A stretch of 64,000 nucleotides of DNA from Myxococcales bacterium (GCA_016712525.1 JADJQX010000008.1:1178001-1242000); one strand, 5' to 3'. Positions 10,801 to 21,222 are shown, counted from the stretch's first letter. The notes: generated by a model not told the origin, from the sequence alone. Program-made: numbers and translations.

Positions 10801-11603
10801 GGCTCGACATCCCGCGCGCCAACACGATCATCATCGACCGCGCCGACATGTTCGGGCTCTCGCAGCTCTACCAGCTCCGAGGCCGCGTGGGCCGGTCCCG
10901 CGAGCGCGCGTACTGCTACCTCGTCGTGCCTCCGCAAGACGCCATGACCGACGATGCCCGCGCGCGGGTCGAGGCGATCGAGCGTTTCTCCGAGCTCGGC
11001 TCCGGCTTCAAGGTGGCCTCGCTCGACCTCGAGCTGCGAGGCGCGGGAGACCTCTTGGGTGGCGAGCAGTCGGGCACGGTGGCGAGCGTCGGGTTCGATC
11101 TCTTCTGCCAGATGCTCGAAGAGGCGGTGCACGAGCTCCGCGGCGAAGAGGTCGTCTTCGAGGTCGATCCCGAGCTCTCGTACGACGTCGAGGCCCTCGT
11201 CCCCGAGAGCTACGTCGCCGAGGTGGGCGTCCGCTTGTCGCTCTACAAACGCCTGGCCGGCGCGGTCGACGAGGCCCACGTCGAGGACATCGCCGACGAG
11301 ATGGAGAACCGCTTCGGCCCCCCGCCCGAGGAGGTGCGTCGGCTCTTTCGCCTGATGGCCCAGAAGACCCACCTAAGGCGCCTACGTGTGCTCGGGTGCG
11401 AGGCCACGAGCCGCCTCGTGACGTTGCATCTGCGCGAGGACACCCCGCTCGACTCCCGCAAGATCACCGAGCTTCTGCGCGACAAAAAGAGCCCGTGGAA
11501 GCTCACGCCCGACATGCGCCTCTCGCGCCGCTTCGAGGGTACGGCCTCGTGCCTCGACAACGTCGACGCCATGCTCGCCGACCTCGCGCGCCTCGAGAAA
11601 TGA
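7866..11603 (+). CDS. mfd: transcription-repair coupling factor Mfd
   Basis: About 1245 residues, the usual Mfd length. An N-terminal UvrB-like module is followed by the RNA-polymerase-interaction domain (VGDLVVHVEHGVGRYLG near residue 575). The translocase motor has Walker A GDVGFGKTE near residue 719, the DEEQRFG box near 820, TLSATPIPRTLQMA, and motif VI LRGRVGRSRERAYCYL. A TRCF C-terminal domain closes the protein. Mfd displaces RNA polymerase stalled at lesions and recruits UvrA. The GTG at 7866 was preferred because the reading frame upstream (possible start 7773) encodes only a low-complexity Arg-rich stretch; the exact start is uncertain. A run of very long antisense frames here is only a GC artefact. 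Confidence 0.96.
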   Translation: MISRESDDGDLDLLTAPMRDAFGDDPEALLRRDPNLDDPLPSLVPETGMTSLAAIARASASLPRVDVTLARGSSAAAIAVTLLEATKRPVVVVSQGADESRQMRDDIEFFSSGGEPVSVLVLTPPEVSPYAEVSPDRRGETARVATLAHLARTTARTIVCVAAPQLVRKVVPRDALRAHTQRVVYGEVLDREALLRALSEAGYLRVPLVEDPGTFAVRGSLVDVWPPVAQGGDFSRDEPVRIELDDELVVGLKRFDPHDQRTSKDADLDELWLPPAREAIFTPANVARAKARILDLADTHDVPTVKARGLADDVATGRAFFGADGYLPTYYASLDDPLGHLPADATVVLDDPEAVVASVRDALFRATEDERACASPIKLPLDAFFTSDAHLATELGARRIVTVGKTLVRGTEAPGLSAYEVTQEPFAHGSLDLDDLKSAMQRARAAKGKGAGLVPLTRRIAHFREAGLRVLLSARTLTQAERIASLLSHKSITCKLHTSPVEVLGAQAPGRGETDVEIVPSPLTRGVILPADGLAVITEEEVFGGRAHKKRERKNKDTTRPFLEDLRSLSVGDLVVHVEHGVGRYLGLVHKPVGGHLVDLLVVEYAGKDKLYLPVYRLNQVQKLSGGEGESTKLDRLGGSTFSKTKARVRKEVRQMADELLRLYAERKAQLGTALAPVDDEYRAFEATFPFEETPDQARAIDDVNRDLEAPRPMDRLVCGDVGFGKTEVAIRAAFRVAMSGRQVCVLCPTTVLAQQHFRTFEARLSGYPITVKCLSRFQSKREQDEILKATKEGKVDVLVGTHRLLSKDLHFKALGLLVVDEEQRFGVTHKERIKQMRSTVDVLTLSATPIPRTLQMAVGGLRDLSLIATPPADRRSVRTIVTRFDPQVLREAVTRELSRGGQVFFVHNRIEGLYERAQRLTELVPNARIAVAHGQLAKTKRRTETGESEAETNLERTMLDFVDGRYDVLCATAIVESGLDIPRANTIIIDRADMFGLSQLYQLRGRVGRSRERAYCYLVVPPQDAMTDDARARVEAIERFSELGSGFKVASLDLELRGAGDLLGGEQSGTVASVGFDLFCQMLEEAVHELRGEEVVFEVDPELSYDVEALVPESYVAEVGVRLSLYKRLAGAVDEAHVEDIADEMENRFGPPPEEVRRLFRLMAQKTHLRRLRVLGCEATSRLVTLHLREDTPLDSRKITELLRDKKSPWKLTPDMRLSRRFEGTASCLDNVDAMLADLARLEK

Positions 11604-11675
11604 CCCGAGTCCCCGAGGCGTCTCGGGCGACGTGGTGACGCGCGCGACTAGCCGAGGTGGCGAATACTCCTCTCC

Positions 11676-12554
11676 ATGAGGCTCCGTTCGATCTTCGCGT
11701 TCTCGACCGCCGTGGTGCTCGCCGCGGCCTGTGGCTCGACGACCCGCCCCGAGGTCGCGCCCGAGCCCGACACCGACGCGAGCCCCCCGCCTCCCCTCGA
11801 GGATGCGGCGCGCCCCGTCACTCCCCCGCTGTTCGCCGACGCGGGCCAAGGCGAAGGAGGCACGATCGAGCCGATGACCGACGTCGACGTGGTGCTCACG
11901 GCCGACAACGCCTACGCGTTCGGCTGGGGCGACGCCGCGCGGGTCGCCACGTACCGCAACGTGACCCCGGCGCGCCTCGCGAGCGAGATCTTCAACTGCC
12001 CCATCGGGAACGGCCCCGAGGCGTACGTCGTTCCCGCCGCCGAGGCCCCGCGCGGCGCGTACCTCTACATCGTCGCGTGGGCCGACAGAGCCACGTCGCA
12101 GGGCGTGATTGGCCAGTTCCGAAGGCGCGGCGGCGATCCCATCTTCACCGGCGACGGCGCGTGGGAGGCGTGCGCCACCGGCAAAGAGTACAACCCCCAG
12201 ACGACCGACTTCCCGACCCAAGAGGTCGTCAACACGGAGCTCGCGCTCTGCAACGCCGGGACCGGAGATCGCACGACGACGAGCGCCGGCTGGGTCTCGA
12301 CGACCGCCGCCATCACCCCGAACGCGGTGGGGCGCGTCGCGTTCGGAGAGGACAACTCCGCGAGCGACGGCGTCTTCCCGATCGTCTGCCAGAAGGACGC
12401 GATGGGCAAAGACGGCGTCGACGCGAAGGCCCGCTGGATGTGGTACTCGCCCGACGCGTCCGACCCGTTCCGCTACGTGGGCCCAGGCAACTCGACCCGC
12501 ACGTTCTTGATCTTCCGCCTGCCCGCCAAGGCCCTCCCCGACCCGCCCAAGTAA
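11676..12554 (+). CDS. hypothetical lipoprotein
   Basis: A 292-residue protein with a clear lipoprotein signal (AVVLAAACGS, Cys near residue 19), then a Pro/Asp/Glu-rich linker and a globular domain starting at TDVDVVLTADNAYAFGWGD. The domain is rich in aromatic residues, with YLYIVAWADRATSQGVIGQF and a late CQKDAMGKDGVDAKARWMWY. This pattern suggests an extracellular beta-sandwich binding domain, but I recognise no named family. It lies 73 bp after mfd on the same strand and may be transcribed separately. The start is well supported by the signal peptide. Confidence 0.75.
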   Translation: MRLRSIFAFSTAVVLAAACGSTTRPEVAPEPDTDASPPPPLEDAARPVTPPLFADAGQGEGGTIEPMTDVDVVLTADNAYAFGWGDAARVATYRNVTPARLASEIFNCPIGNGPEAYVVPAAEAPRGAYLYIVAWADRATSQGVIGQFRRRGGDPIFTGDGAWEACATGKEYNPQTTDFPTQEVVNTELALCNAGTGDRTTTSAGWVSTTAAITPNAVGRVAFGEDNSASDGVFPIVCQKDAMGKDGVDAKARWMWYSPDASDPFRYVGPGNSTRTFLIFRLPAKALPDPPK

Positions 12555-12590
12555 CCACCGCGCGCCGAATAGGCGTGCAACATCAGGCAC

Positions 12591-14432
12591 TTACCTGCAG
12601 TAGGTCTGAATGAGCAGGGGCTTCCTCGGATCACTCGCGGGGAGGTCTTGAGCCTGCTTGCACTTGATCGACACGGTCGGAGGGATGGGCGTCGTCGGCT
12701 TCGGCGTCGGCGTGGGAGTCGGCGTCGGCGTGGGGGTCGGGATCGGCCAGAACGTGGGGGTGGGCGTCGGCGTCGGCGTGGGGGTCGGCGTCGGCGTGGG
12801 GGTCGGCGTCGGCGCCGGCTTGGTGCTGGGCGCCGTCGGCTTGGTCGTCGGCGTGGGGCTCGTGGGAAGCGCCGTAGGGACCGGCGTCGTCGGGCCGAGC
12901 GGAGGAGGCTCGGCGGTGGGCGTGCTGGTCGCGGGCGTGGTGGACGTCGGGGTCGTGTCGGGGGTCGTCGGGGTCGTCGGCAGGACGAGCCCCGTGCTCG
13001 CAGGGACCTTCGAGTCGCTCGAGACGTCGATCACACCGGCGCCGATGAGAACGGCGCCGACGCTCACGAAACCGACGACGGCGAGCAGCCCGATGAGCAG
13101 CCCTCGTTTGCCGCCCGCCCCCGAAGGAGGCGCGCCGTGATGCGGCGGCGCGTACACTTGGCCGCCCGCCGACGGGGTTCCGAAGTGGGGCGGAGGAGCG
13201 CCCTGGGGACCGCCGTAGGGCCCACCGTACGCAGGCTGCGGCGGAGGGGCCGCGGGAGGGACGTACGTGCTCGGCCCCGCGGGAGGCCCGTACGCGGCGG
13301 CCGCGGCGGCCACGAAAGGAGGAGCTGCGTCGCCGGCCATGGTCCCGCTCGACACGCGAGGCGCGGCCGGAGAGGCCACGTTCATCTGCGGCGACATCGC
13401 CAAGGGCTCGCCCATGAGCGTGCCCCCGGGCCGCGCGGCGGGAGGCGCGGGCGTGGGCGCAGGATCGGGCGCAGGATCGGTCTCGTCGGCGCCGGAGAAC
13501 GCGGCGAAGAACGCATCGACGGTGGGGAACCGGTCGTCGGGTGATTTGGAGAGCGCCTTCGAGATCGCGCGGCGCATCGGACGAGGCACCGCGGTGCCGT
13601 GGGGAGCGCCCTCGATGGGCCTCGGCGCCTCGCGCATGTGCTGCGTCGCCCACTCCCACGCCGTGCTCGCGCGAAAGGGCATCTCGCCCGTGAGCATCTC
13701 GTAGGTCATCACGCCGAGCGCGTAGATGTCGCTGCGCGCGTCGACCGCACGGCCCGTGAACTGCTCGGGGCTCATGTACGGCGGCGTGCCGAGCACGGTG
13801 CCCTGCTGCGTGAGCTGCTTTTCGTTGATTTGGCTGTCGTTCCGGCGCTTCGCGATGCCGAAATCGAGGAGCTTCACGTAGTCGGTCTGACCGGCCCGCT
13901 TGGTCAAGATGACGTTGTCGGGCTTGAGGTCGCGGTGAACGATGCCGCGCTGGTGCGCTTCGGAGAGCGCGCCCACGATCTGCGCGAGGATCTTCTTCGT
14001 GCGCTCGGGGTCGAAGAAGCCCGCCTTCGAGAGGGCGTCGCTCAGGCTCTCGCCCTGCACGAGCTCCATCACGATGAAGAGCTGGCCGTCGGGCGAGGTG
14101 CCGAAGTCGAACACTTGGATGGTGTGCGGGTGCTCGAGCTCGGCGACCGTGCTCACCTCACGCTGGAACCGCTCGCGAATGGCCTCGTCGTTCGTGAGGT
14201 GCCGGTGGAGCGTCTTCAGGGCGACCTTGCGGACGTTCGAGCCGAGGGTCTGCTCGGCGACGTACACGGAGCCCATGCCGCCCTCACCGAGCAGCTTGAC
14301 GATTTTGTACCGCCCCGCGAACACCTGCCCCACGAGCGGATCCGGCGCGCCGGTCTTCGGCAGGGCCGCGCCGCAGCGGATGCAGTACGGCTGCGAGTCG
14401 ACGACGGGCGCGTGGCAGGAGGGGCAGTTCAC
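12591..14432 (-). CDS. membrane-anchored Ser/Thr protein kinase with N-terminal zinc ribbon
   Basis: A 613-residue Hanks-type kinase. Residues 3-20 hold a CPSC...CIRC zinc ribbon. The kinase domain spans about 41-310, with the Gly loop LGEGGMGSVY, Lys73 in VALKTL, HRDLKPDN (Asp168), DFG at 190-192 and GTPPYMSPEQF. A Pro/Ala/Gly-rich juxtamembrane linker follows, then one membrane helix (LLIGLLAVVGFVSVGAVLIG). The extracytoplasmic region is a long Thr-Pro repeat ending in a short Cys-containing tail. All catalytic residues are present. A paralogue sits directly upstream on the same strand (14616-16172). The TP repeat is encoded by a simple-sequence tract and could be length-variable. Kinases like this are plentiful in myxobacteria; targets are unknown. 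Confidence 0.93.
   Translation of the reverse strand: MNCPSCHAPVVDSQPYCIRCGAALPKTGAPDPLVGQVFAGRYKIVKLLGEGGMGSVYVAEQTLGSNVRKVALKTLHRHLTNDEAIRERFQREVSTVAELEHPHTIQVFDFGTSPDGQLFIVMELVQGESLSDALSKAGFFDPERTKKILAQIVGALSEAHQRGIVHRDLKPDNVILTKRAGQTDYVKLLDFGIAKRRNDSQINEKQLTQQGTVLGTPPYMSPEQFTGRAVDARSDIYALGVMTYEMLTGEMPFRASTAWEWATQHMREAPRPIEGAPHGTAVPRPMRRAISKALSKSPDDRFPTVDAFFAAFSGADETDPAPDPAPTPAPPAARPGGTLMGEPLAMSPQMNVASPAAPRVSSGTMAGDAAPPFVAAAAAAYGPPAGPSTYVPPAAPPPQPAYGGPYGGPQGAPPPHFGTPSAGGQVYAPPHHGAPPSGAGGKRGLLIGLLAVVGFVSVGAVLIGAGVIDVSSDSKVPASTGLVLPTTPTTPDTTPTSTTPATSTPTAEPPPLGPTTPVPTALPTSPTPTTKPTAPSTKPAPTPTPTPTPTPTPTPTPTPTFWPIPTPTPTPTPTPTPKPTTPIPPTVSIKCKQAQDLPASDPRKPLLIQTYCR
12700..12830. repeat. simple-sequence tract encoding the Thr-Pro linker of the kinase
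   Basis: Alternating GTCGGCGTGGGG-like hexamer units on the plus strand, coding for repeated Thr-Pro dipeptides on the minus strand within the kinase gene. Units are multiples of 6 bp, so copy-number change would preserve the frame and only alter linker length. Confidence 0.7.
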
Positions 14433-14615
14433 GGCAGGCTCGCTAGGATAGACGACGCAAAGCGCCGTTTCGATCTCGGCTCACCCCGGGGTTTACGAAA
14501 CTTCGGGCAAGGCGGGAAGCGGCGCGCCCCAAAAACCCGAGAGCCGAGCCGAAGCGGCAACCTCTGCACGACGCGAGCGTGCCCCGACCTACTCAGCCAA
14601 AAGCTCGAAATCGTT

Positions 14616-16172
<1,557 letters not shown>

Positions 16173-16287
16173 CGCCCGCTAGAGTCGCACAGATCGTGGG
16201 GTCATTTCCATTTCTGCAAGGACCTTGCGCAGACTTCGCCCTCGCCGACCCATCACGCGGCTTTTGCGCGCCTTTTCGCGCGCTGCC

Positions 16288-16842
16288 TCAGGGCGAGCCG
16301 GTGCCGAGCAGACGCGCGAGGGCCTGGGCGTCGACCTCGCGCCCCGGGATGTCCTCGACGCGTGTGAAGGACTGGTCGTGCTCGAGGCGGTACGAGCCCA
16401 CGAACCCGTGAGGCGCGCCGGTGCGCCATTCGTCGGGCCCGAAGAGCGAGAACCAGCGGCTCCCGTCCTCGTCCTCGTACACGTGGTAGATGCCCCCGGG
16501 CTTCTTCTCGAAGTTGCATTTCGCGCGGTGGAGGGCGGCGTCCACGCGGGCCTTCTCGAGCAGCTCCTTCGCCTTCTCTTGCAGCGCGCGGATCTGCTCG
16601 GCGAGCACGACGAGCTTGCCCGTGGTCATCGTGGCGATCGTGTCGTCGGCCTTTTGGATCTCCTTGGCGACGTCGACCAGGTCGAACGCCGGGGCCATGC
16701 GCGAGAGCGGGTACGGCGCCGAAGCCTGCGACCCCTCCCAGCGCCCCTTCACGAGCGCCGTAGGCGCCTCGGCCTTCGGGTCGAGCTTGGGCTCGTAGGT
16801 GGGGATTTTGCTCGCGTCGTCGTCGCGGTTCATCGTCTGCAC
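16288..16842 (-). CDS. DUF2452 domain protein (C1orf50-like)
   Basis: A 184-residue soluble protein. From about residue 42 the pattern PYPLSRMAPAFDLVDVAKEI, a helical stretch with LAEQIRALQEKAKELLEKA, HRAKCNFEKKPGGIYHVYE, and WFSLFGPDEW with a final GSYRLEHDQSFTRVED matches the DUF2452 family, which includes human C1orf50. The function of the family is unknown. The region DTIATMTTGKL to HRAKCNF is predicted helical and may form a coiled coil. The start lies in a short charged leader and could be the second ATG (MNRDDDAS), three codons later. It has its own 5' gap from the next gene upstream. Confidence 0.8.
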   Translation of the reverse strand: MQTMNRDDDASKIPTYEPKLDPKAEAPTALVKGRWEGSQASAPYPLSRMAPAFDLVDVAKEIQKADDTIATMTTGKLVVLAEQIRALQEKAKELLEKARVDAALHRAKCNFEKKPGGIYHVYEDEDGSRWFSLFGPDEWRTGAPHGFVGSYRLEHDQSFTRVEDIPGREVDAQALARLLGTGSP

Positions 16843-16866
16843 CCTCTCTCCGATGCCAGGGCAGGC

Positions 16867-17454
16867 TCAGGGGTTCTTGCCGGCTTCGTTCGCGCCGCCG
16901 TCTTCCGTACGGGGGAGCGTAGCCGGAGGCCACGGGACGCTCCACCGGGTGTCCGTCGCGCGGTCCCAGAGGTCGAGGTGCGTGCCCCGCGAGGTGGCCG
17001 GGAACGTGACGCCGATGCGCGTCGAGAGCTTGCGCGAGAGCTTGACCCCCTCGAGGTCGGGCGCGCCCAACAGGGGAAAATCGAACCGGACGCGCTCGAG
17101 GAGCGTCTTGCCTTCGTAGAGCTCGAGCGCGAAGCGCCCCATCACGCGGGGCGACTCTTGCGGCGTGGAGAACGAGCTCCGGGTCATCGCGACGAGGTAC
17201 ACGTCTCCCCTCACCCACCGGAGATCCACGAGGTACTGGTCCTTCTCGCGGAGCGGCGGGGGATCGGGGAGCGTCGACGTGATGACGGTCTCCGTGCGCG
17301 CGTCGGTCCCGGCATCGGCGGGAGGGCCGAACGTCCACACGGGAGACGACGCGCCGAGCGTGCCCGCGGCCGCAGAGGCCGTGAGCGCCACGACCGCGAG
17401 CCCTTGCCACGAGCGACGAGACGAAACCACGGCCGCACCCTTCCACGGCGACAC
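16867..17454 (-). CDS. hypothetical secreted protein
   Basis: A 195-residue protein with an N-terminal basic-hydrophobic signal (SSRRSWQGLAVVALTASAAAG) and no lipobox cysteine. The rest is a compact mixed domain with LREKDQYLVDLRWVRGDVYLVAMTRSS, RVRFDFPLLGAPDLEGVKLSRKL and ATSRGTHLDLWDRATD, typical of an all-beta fold. It starts with GTG, and a second GTG eight codons later would give a shorter signal peptide. It ends 24 bp before the DUF2452 gene, so the two could be one transcript. No family recognised. Confidence 0.6.
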   Translation of the reverse strand: MSPWKGAAVVSSRRSWQGLAVVALTASAAAGTLGASSPVWTFGPPADAGTDARTETVITSTLPDPPPLREKDQYLVDLRWVRGDVYLVAMTRSSFSTPQESPRVMGRFALELYEGKTLLERVRFDFPLLGAPDLEGVKLSRKLSTRIGVTFPATSRGTHLDLWDRATDTRWSVPWPPATLPRTEDGGANEAGKNP

Positions 17455-17479
17455 GAAATCGCCAAGCCCCGAGGTGCCG

Positions 17480-18442
17480 TCAGGAGCGCGCGCCCGTAGA
17501 GAAGACGGTCCACGCGAGGGCCTCTTCCCACGCGCCTTCGCCGCCCCCGAGGGACGCCCACGTCGACAGGAGCGCCGCGGGGACGGGGCTCTCGAGCGCG
17601 AGCGCCTCGCCTCCCACGACGAAGCGCACCTTGGCGCAGTGGAGCATCACCCGAGAAAAACCGAGGATTTTGCCGTTCGCGAGCGCGAGGCGCGACGGAC
17701 CTCCGTACGTCGGATCGCCGAGCAGCGGGGCCCCCATGTGGCTCGTGTGCACGCGGAGCTGGTGGGTGCGTCCGGTCTCGGGTCCGAGCGCGAGCAGCGC
17801 GGCGCGGGCCCCGCCGGTTCCCGAGGGCGCCTCGGCGATCACCGCGTACTTGGACCGCGACGGCTCGCCCTTGGGGTCGACGCGTCGATGGCGCGGGTCC
17901 CGTCCGGGGCCTAGGGGGGCGTCGCACATGCCCTCTTTGGGGCTCGGCGCGCGGGCCGCGAGCGCCACGTACCTCCGGTCGTACGCGCCTTCTTCGCGCG
18001 CCCGGGCGAGCTCTTCGCGGGCGAGCGGCGTGAGCGCGAACGTGACCACGCCGCTCACGTCGCGGTCGAGCCGTGACGTCGGGTGGAGGCGCCCCTCGGG
18101 GAGCCCTACGGCCCGCGCCGCCTCGGAGAGCAGCGAGCCCGCGCGCGCGCGCCCGTCGGCGATCGTGGGGATGCCCGCGGGTTTGTCGACCACGACGAGG
18201 TGCTCGCTCCGGTGCAAGACGACCACGTCGAGCCCCGACCGCGGCGCCTCGCGGGTGAGGCGGACCGTGACGCCCGCGCCCAGGGGCACATCGCCGCGTG
18301 ATGCCCTGTTTTTACCAACGAATACGCGACCTTCCGAGACACAGCGGGCATCGGCACCGAGGCGCCCGAGCACGGCGTCGAGGGTGGTCGTTTCGGTCGT
18401 CACGAACACGACGACCTTTGGAGCTTCGCGGGCCACGCTCAC
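17480..18442 (-). CDS. RluA-family pseudouridine synthase
   Basis: A 320-residue enzyme. Residues 20-62 resemble an S4 RNA-binding domain. The RluA catalytic domain starts at VVVDKPAGIPT. The catalytic motif HPTSRLDRDVSG places the nucleophilic aspartate at Asp126. GRTHQLRVH and PLLGDPTYGG are the other family motifs. It converts uridine to pseudouridine in rRNA or tRNA; the target position cannot be read from the sequence. The ATG overlaps the stop of the upstream dikinase-like gene by four bases (ATGA), so the two are translationally coupled, an unusual partnership. Confidence 0.9.
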   Translation of the reverse strand: MSVAREAPKVVVFVTTETTTLDAVLGRLGADARCVSEGRVFVGKNRASRGDVPLGAGVTVRLTREAPRSGLDVVVLHRSEHLVVVDKPAGIPTIADGRARAGSLLSEAARAVGLPEGRLHPTSRLDRDVSGVVTFALTPLAREELARAREEGAYDRRYVALAARAPSPKEGMCDAPLGPGRDPRHRRVDPKGEPSRSKYAVIAEAPSGTGGARAALLALGPETGRTHQLRVHTSHMGAPLLGDPTYGGPSRLALANGKILGFSRVMLHCAKVRFVVGGEALALESPVPAALLSTWASLGGGEGAWEEALAWTVFSTGARS

Positions 18443-21144
18443 CCAGAGCTCGTCGCGCCGGCCTCGGGTAGCACCTCGATGCGCCCTCGGTCGCCGTCGA
18501 CGCGGAGGAGATCGCCGGTCTTCACGGCCAAGGTCGCGCGCTCCACGTTGACGACGCTCGGCACGCCGAACTCCCGCGCGACGACCGCGGCGTGCGAGAG
18601 CGGGCCACCGAGCTCGGTCACCACACCGGCGGCCAAGAGGAAGAGCGGCGTCCAGCCGACGTCGGTCGTGTGGACGACCAGGATCTCTCCGGGCTGCAGC
18701 AGGGACATCTCGGCCGGGCTCATGAGCACACGCGCGCGGCCCTCGACGACGCCCGAGCTCGCGGCGATGCCCGAGAGCACCTTGCCTCCCGCGGGTGGCA
18801 GCATGACCGCCGGGGGCAACCCGACGAACGTGGGAGGCGGATCGGGGCGCGAGAGATCACGGGCGAGCTCGGCTCGACGCGCACGCACGAGCGGCGCGAG
18901 ATCCCGACGCGACGTGCGGAGCGCAGTCACGAGCTCGTCGGCCGTGAGCATGAAGACCGACTGGACCTGCGCGAGCGGCGAGCCCTCGCGGAGGAGGCGC
19001 TCGTAGTCGTCGGCGAGCTCGGGGACGAGCCGGAGGAGGCGGCGATCGGCGTCGAGGGCCACGTCGCGTACCATGCCGAGCACGCGGGTCACCCACGCAC
19101 GCATGCGCTCGCGGAGCCGCGCCGCCTTCTGGGCGCGGGCCACGAGGTGCCTCACCAAGGTGACCTCGGCCACGTTGAGCTTCGATTTCAGCCGCTGCAT
19201 CTCGGCGTCGGCCTCGGCGCGCGACCGCGCGAGCGTCGCCTCGATCTCACGAGACTCGCCGCGCAGCGCCACGCGGAGCATGGTGAGCACGACCCGCGGG
19301 TCCTCTCGCCAGCGCGGCGTCGAGAGCTCGGCCTCGCGCACCGCGCGCTCTCCGTAGAGCTCGAGGAACGAGACGAGGGCGCGCCGCGTGGGCCCCTCGG
19401 GGAGGGCGTCGAGCGTGACCGTGCTCTCCCGGAGGAGCGCGTCGCGGGCCGCGGGCTCGGTGCGCGCGATCGCGGCGACGCGCAGCATGCCGATGCCGGG
19501 GCGAGCGCTCTCGAGATCGTGGATGCCCCGAACGAGCTCTTGCGCGAGCCGGTCCGCGTCTTCCCGCGCGACACGCGAGAGCAGCATGCGGAGCGCGACG
19601 TGGGTCGCGAGCGAGCTCGACGCGCACGTGAGCATCACGGTGCCGGTCCGCTCGAGGAACGCTTGCACGTCCCGGAGGCGGGTCGCGAGGCCCTCGTCGG
19701 GCAGGATGGCCAAGTCGAGCGCGGCGTGGGCGCGGCGCAGCTTGTCGGCGTGGGCCTCGAAGGCCTCGACGTCCGCGTCGAGCCGCACCTGCTCCTTGAA
19801 GAGGCGCGCGGCCGTCATGGGGAGGCGCGCGTAGAAGCCGGTGCGCGACACGTCGCTCACCTCGCGCTCGAGCCGCTCGGCGCCCGCGCCCCCGCCGAGC
19901 TGCATGAGCGTGCGCGGATCGAGCCCCGGGACCTGCGCCGCGATGCGCATGAACTGCGACAAATTCAGGTAAAATCGGCCAAAAACGTTGCCGACGAGCT
20001 TCGCGTTCTTGGGCACGGCGCACCCGAGCGCGCCGAACGCCCGGCGGAACCCGGCCTCGCTGAACGCGCCCGCGATCGACCACGTGAACGGGGTCGCCAC
20101 GCCGGGCAGCGCCTCGCCGACGTTCACGTTGCTCCACACGGTCTCGGCGTCGCCCCCTTCGGGGAAACCACGGCTCGTCACCGGGCGGGCCTGGACCACG
20201 ACGAGCTCGTCGCCCTCGCACGCGAACTCGACATCCCAGGCGACGTCCTCGATGGCCTCGAGATTTCGCGCGAGCTCGGAGAGCTTACGCACGTGCACGT
20301 CGCGCAGCGCCGGCGAGTCGGGGCTCTGCGCGTCCCGCTCTTCGACGCCGTTCGGACCGACCACGGTGGCCTTGGGCTTCCGCGCGATCGTCTCGGAGAC
20401 CTTCTGCCCGTCCCGCGAGAGGCGAAGCAGGTCGGGAGACGTGACCCCGTCGACCACGGGCGCACCGAGCCCGAACCCCACGTTGATCACGCGCTCTCCA
20501 CGCACCGCGCCCGGCGCGACCACACGCGTGAACATCACCCCCGCGGCCTCGGCGCGCACCATGACCTGCACCACCACGGCCATGCCCACGTCCCGCACAC
20601 CATGTGCGGCGAGGTAGGCGAGCGCGCGCCCCGACGCGATGCTGGCCCACACCTCACGCACGACGCGGGCGAGCGCCGCACCCCCACGCACCCCGAGCTT
20701 CGTCTCGGCGAGGCCGGCCATGGACACGAGCGCGCCATCTTCGCACGTGGCCGACGAGCGCACCGCGAAGCCCCAAGGGGCCTGGGACTCGTGCTTCGCC
20801 CAGAGCGCCTCGAGCTCTTCTTCGAGGCCGTCGGGCAGACGCGCGTCGAGCATCTCGTGCCGCGCCTCGGCCGCTCGCGCGTACACGTTGCGCCCGGACG
20901 CGACCCGCAGGAGCGAGCGCGGCTCGCAGAACGGAGAGAGCCCTCGGATGGCCGTCGCGAACGCGGCCTCGGGAAGCACCCAGGTCGCCGGCACGGAGAA
21001 CCCGTTCCTGTGCAGCCACGCGAGGCGCGCCGCTTTTCCGCCGACCGTCCTCGGGCTCTCGCCGTCACGCGCGAGCGTCTCCAGCGGAACGAGCCACCCC
21101 CCTGCGCCCGCGCGCGCCTTCGACCTTCGCTCGTCTTTCGCCAT
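18439..21144 (-). CDS. PEP/pyruvate-dikinase-like enzyme with rifampicin-phosphotransferase layout
   Basis: A 901-residue protein. Residues about 14-330 form a PPDK_N ATP-grasp domain (VGGKAARLAWLHRNGFSVP, FAVRSSATCEDG, VVQVMV, DVEFACEGDELVVVQARPVT). A long, mostly helical middle domain follows (about 350-790). A C-terminal swivelling phosphohistidine domain carries the active-site motif GGPLSHAAVVAREFGVPSVV. There is no PEP/pyruvate-binding TIM barrel after it. True PEP synthases place the His domain in the middle and end with the barrel; this order matches rifampicin phosphotransferases and related enzymes. Expected chemistry is transfer of the ATP beta-phosphate through the histidine to a small molecule bound by the middle domain. 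The substrate is unknown. Confidence 0.85.
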   Translation of the reverse strand: MAKDERRSKARAGAGGWLVPLETLARDGESPRTVGGKAARLAWLHRNGFSVPATWVLPEAAFATAIRGLSPFCEPRSLLRVASGRNVYARAAEARHEMLDARLPDGLEEELEALWAKHESQAPWGFAVRSSATCEDGALVSMAGLAETKLGVRGGAALARVVREVWASIASGRALAYLAAHGVRDVGMAVVVQVMVRAEAAGVMFTRVVAPGAVRGERVINVGFGLGAPVVDGVTSPDLLRLSRDGQKVSETIARKPKATVVGPNGVEERDAQSPDSPALRDVHVRKLSELARNLEAIEDVAWDVEFACEGDELVVVQARPVTSRGFPEGGDAETVWSNVNVGEALPGVATPFTWSIAGAFSEAGFRRAFGALGCAVPKNAKLVGNVFGRFYLNLSQFMRIAAQVPGLDPRTLMQLGGGAGAERLEREVSDVSRTGFYARLPMTAARLFKEQVRLDADVEAFEAHADKLRRAHAALDLAILPDEGLATRLRDVQAFLERTGTVMLTCASSSLATHVALRMLLSRVAREDADRLAQELVRGIHDLESARPGIGMLRVAAIARTEPAARDALLRESTVTLDALPEGPTRRALVSFLELYGERAVREAELSTPRWREDPRVVLTMLRVALRGESREIEATLARSRAEADAEMQRLKSKLNVAEVTLVRHLVARAQKAARLRERMRAWVTRVLGMVRDVALDADRRLLRLVPELADDYERLLREGSPLAQVQSVFMLTADELVTALRTSRRDLAPLVRARRAELARDLSRPDPPPTFVGLPPAVMLPPAGGKVLSGIAASSGVVEGRARVLMSPAEMSLLQPGEILVVHTTDVGWTPLFLLAAGVVTELGGPLSHAAVVAREFGVPSVVNVERATLAVKTGDLLRVDGDRGRIEVLPEAGATSSG

Positions 21145-21222
21145 TCGGCGACGATGCTAGTTCCACTCGCGGGCCCGCACAATCGCCCGGGCGGCGAGCG
21201 GACACGAGCCCCCCACGAGCGG

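Noticed and set aside
7536..11372. Very long minus-strand frame opposite mfd
   Set aside because: Arg/His/Gly-rich translation with no domains; an expected shadow frame in high-GC DNA opposite an unmistakable gene.
18439..21144. True phosphoenolpyruvate synthase
   Set aside because: The His domain is at the C-terminus and the PEP/pyruvate barrel is missing, so the classical reaction is unlikely.
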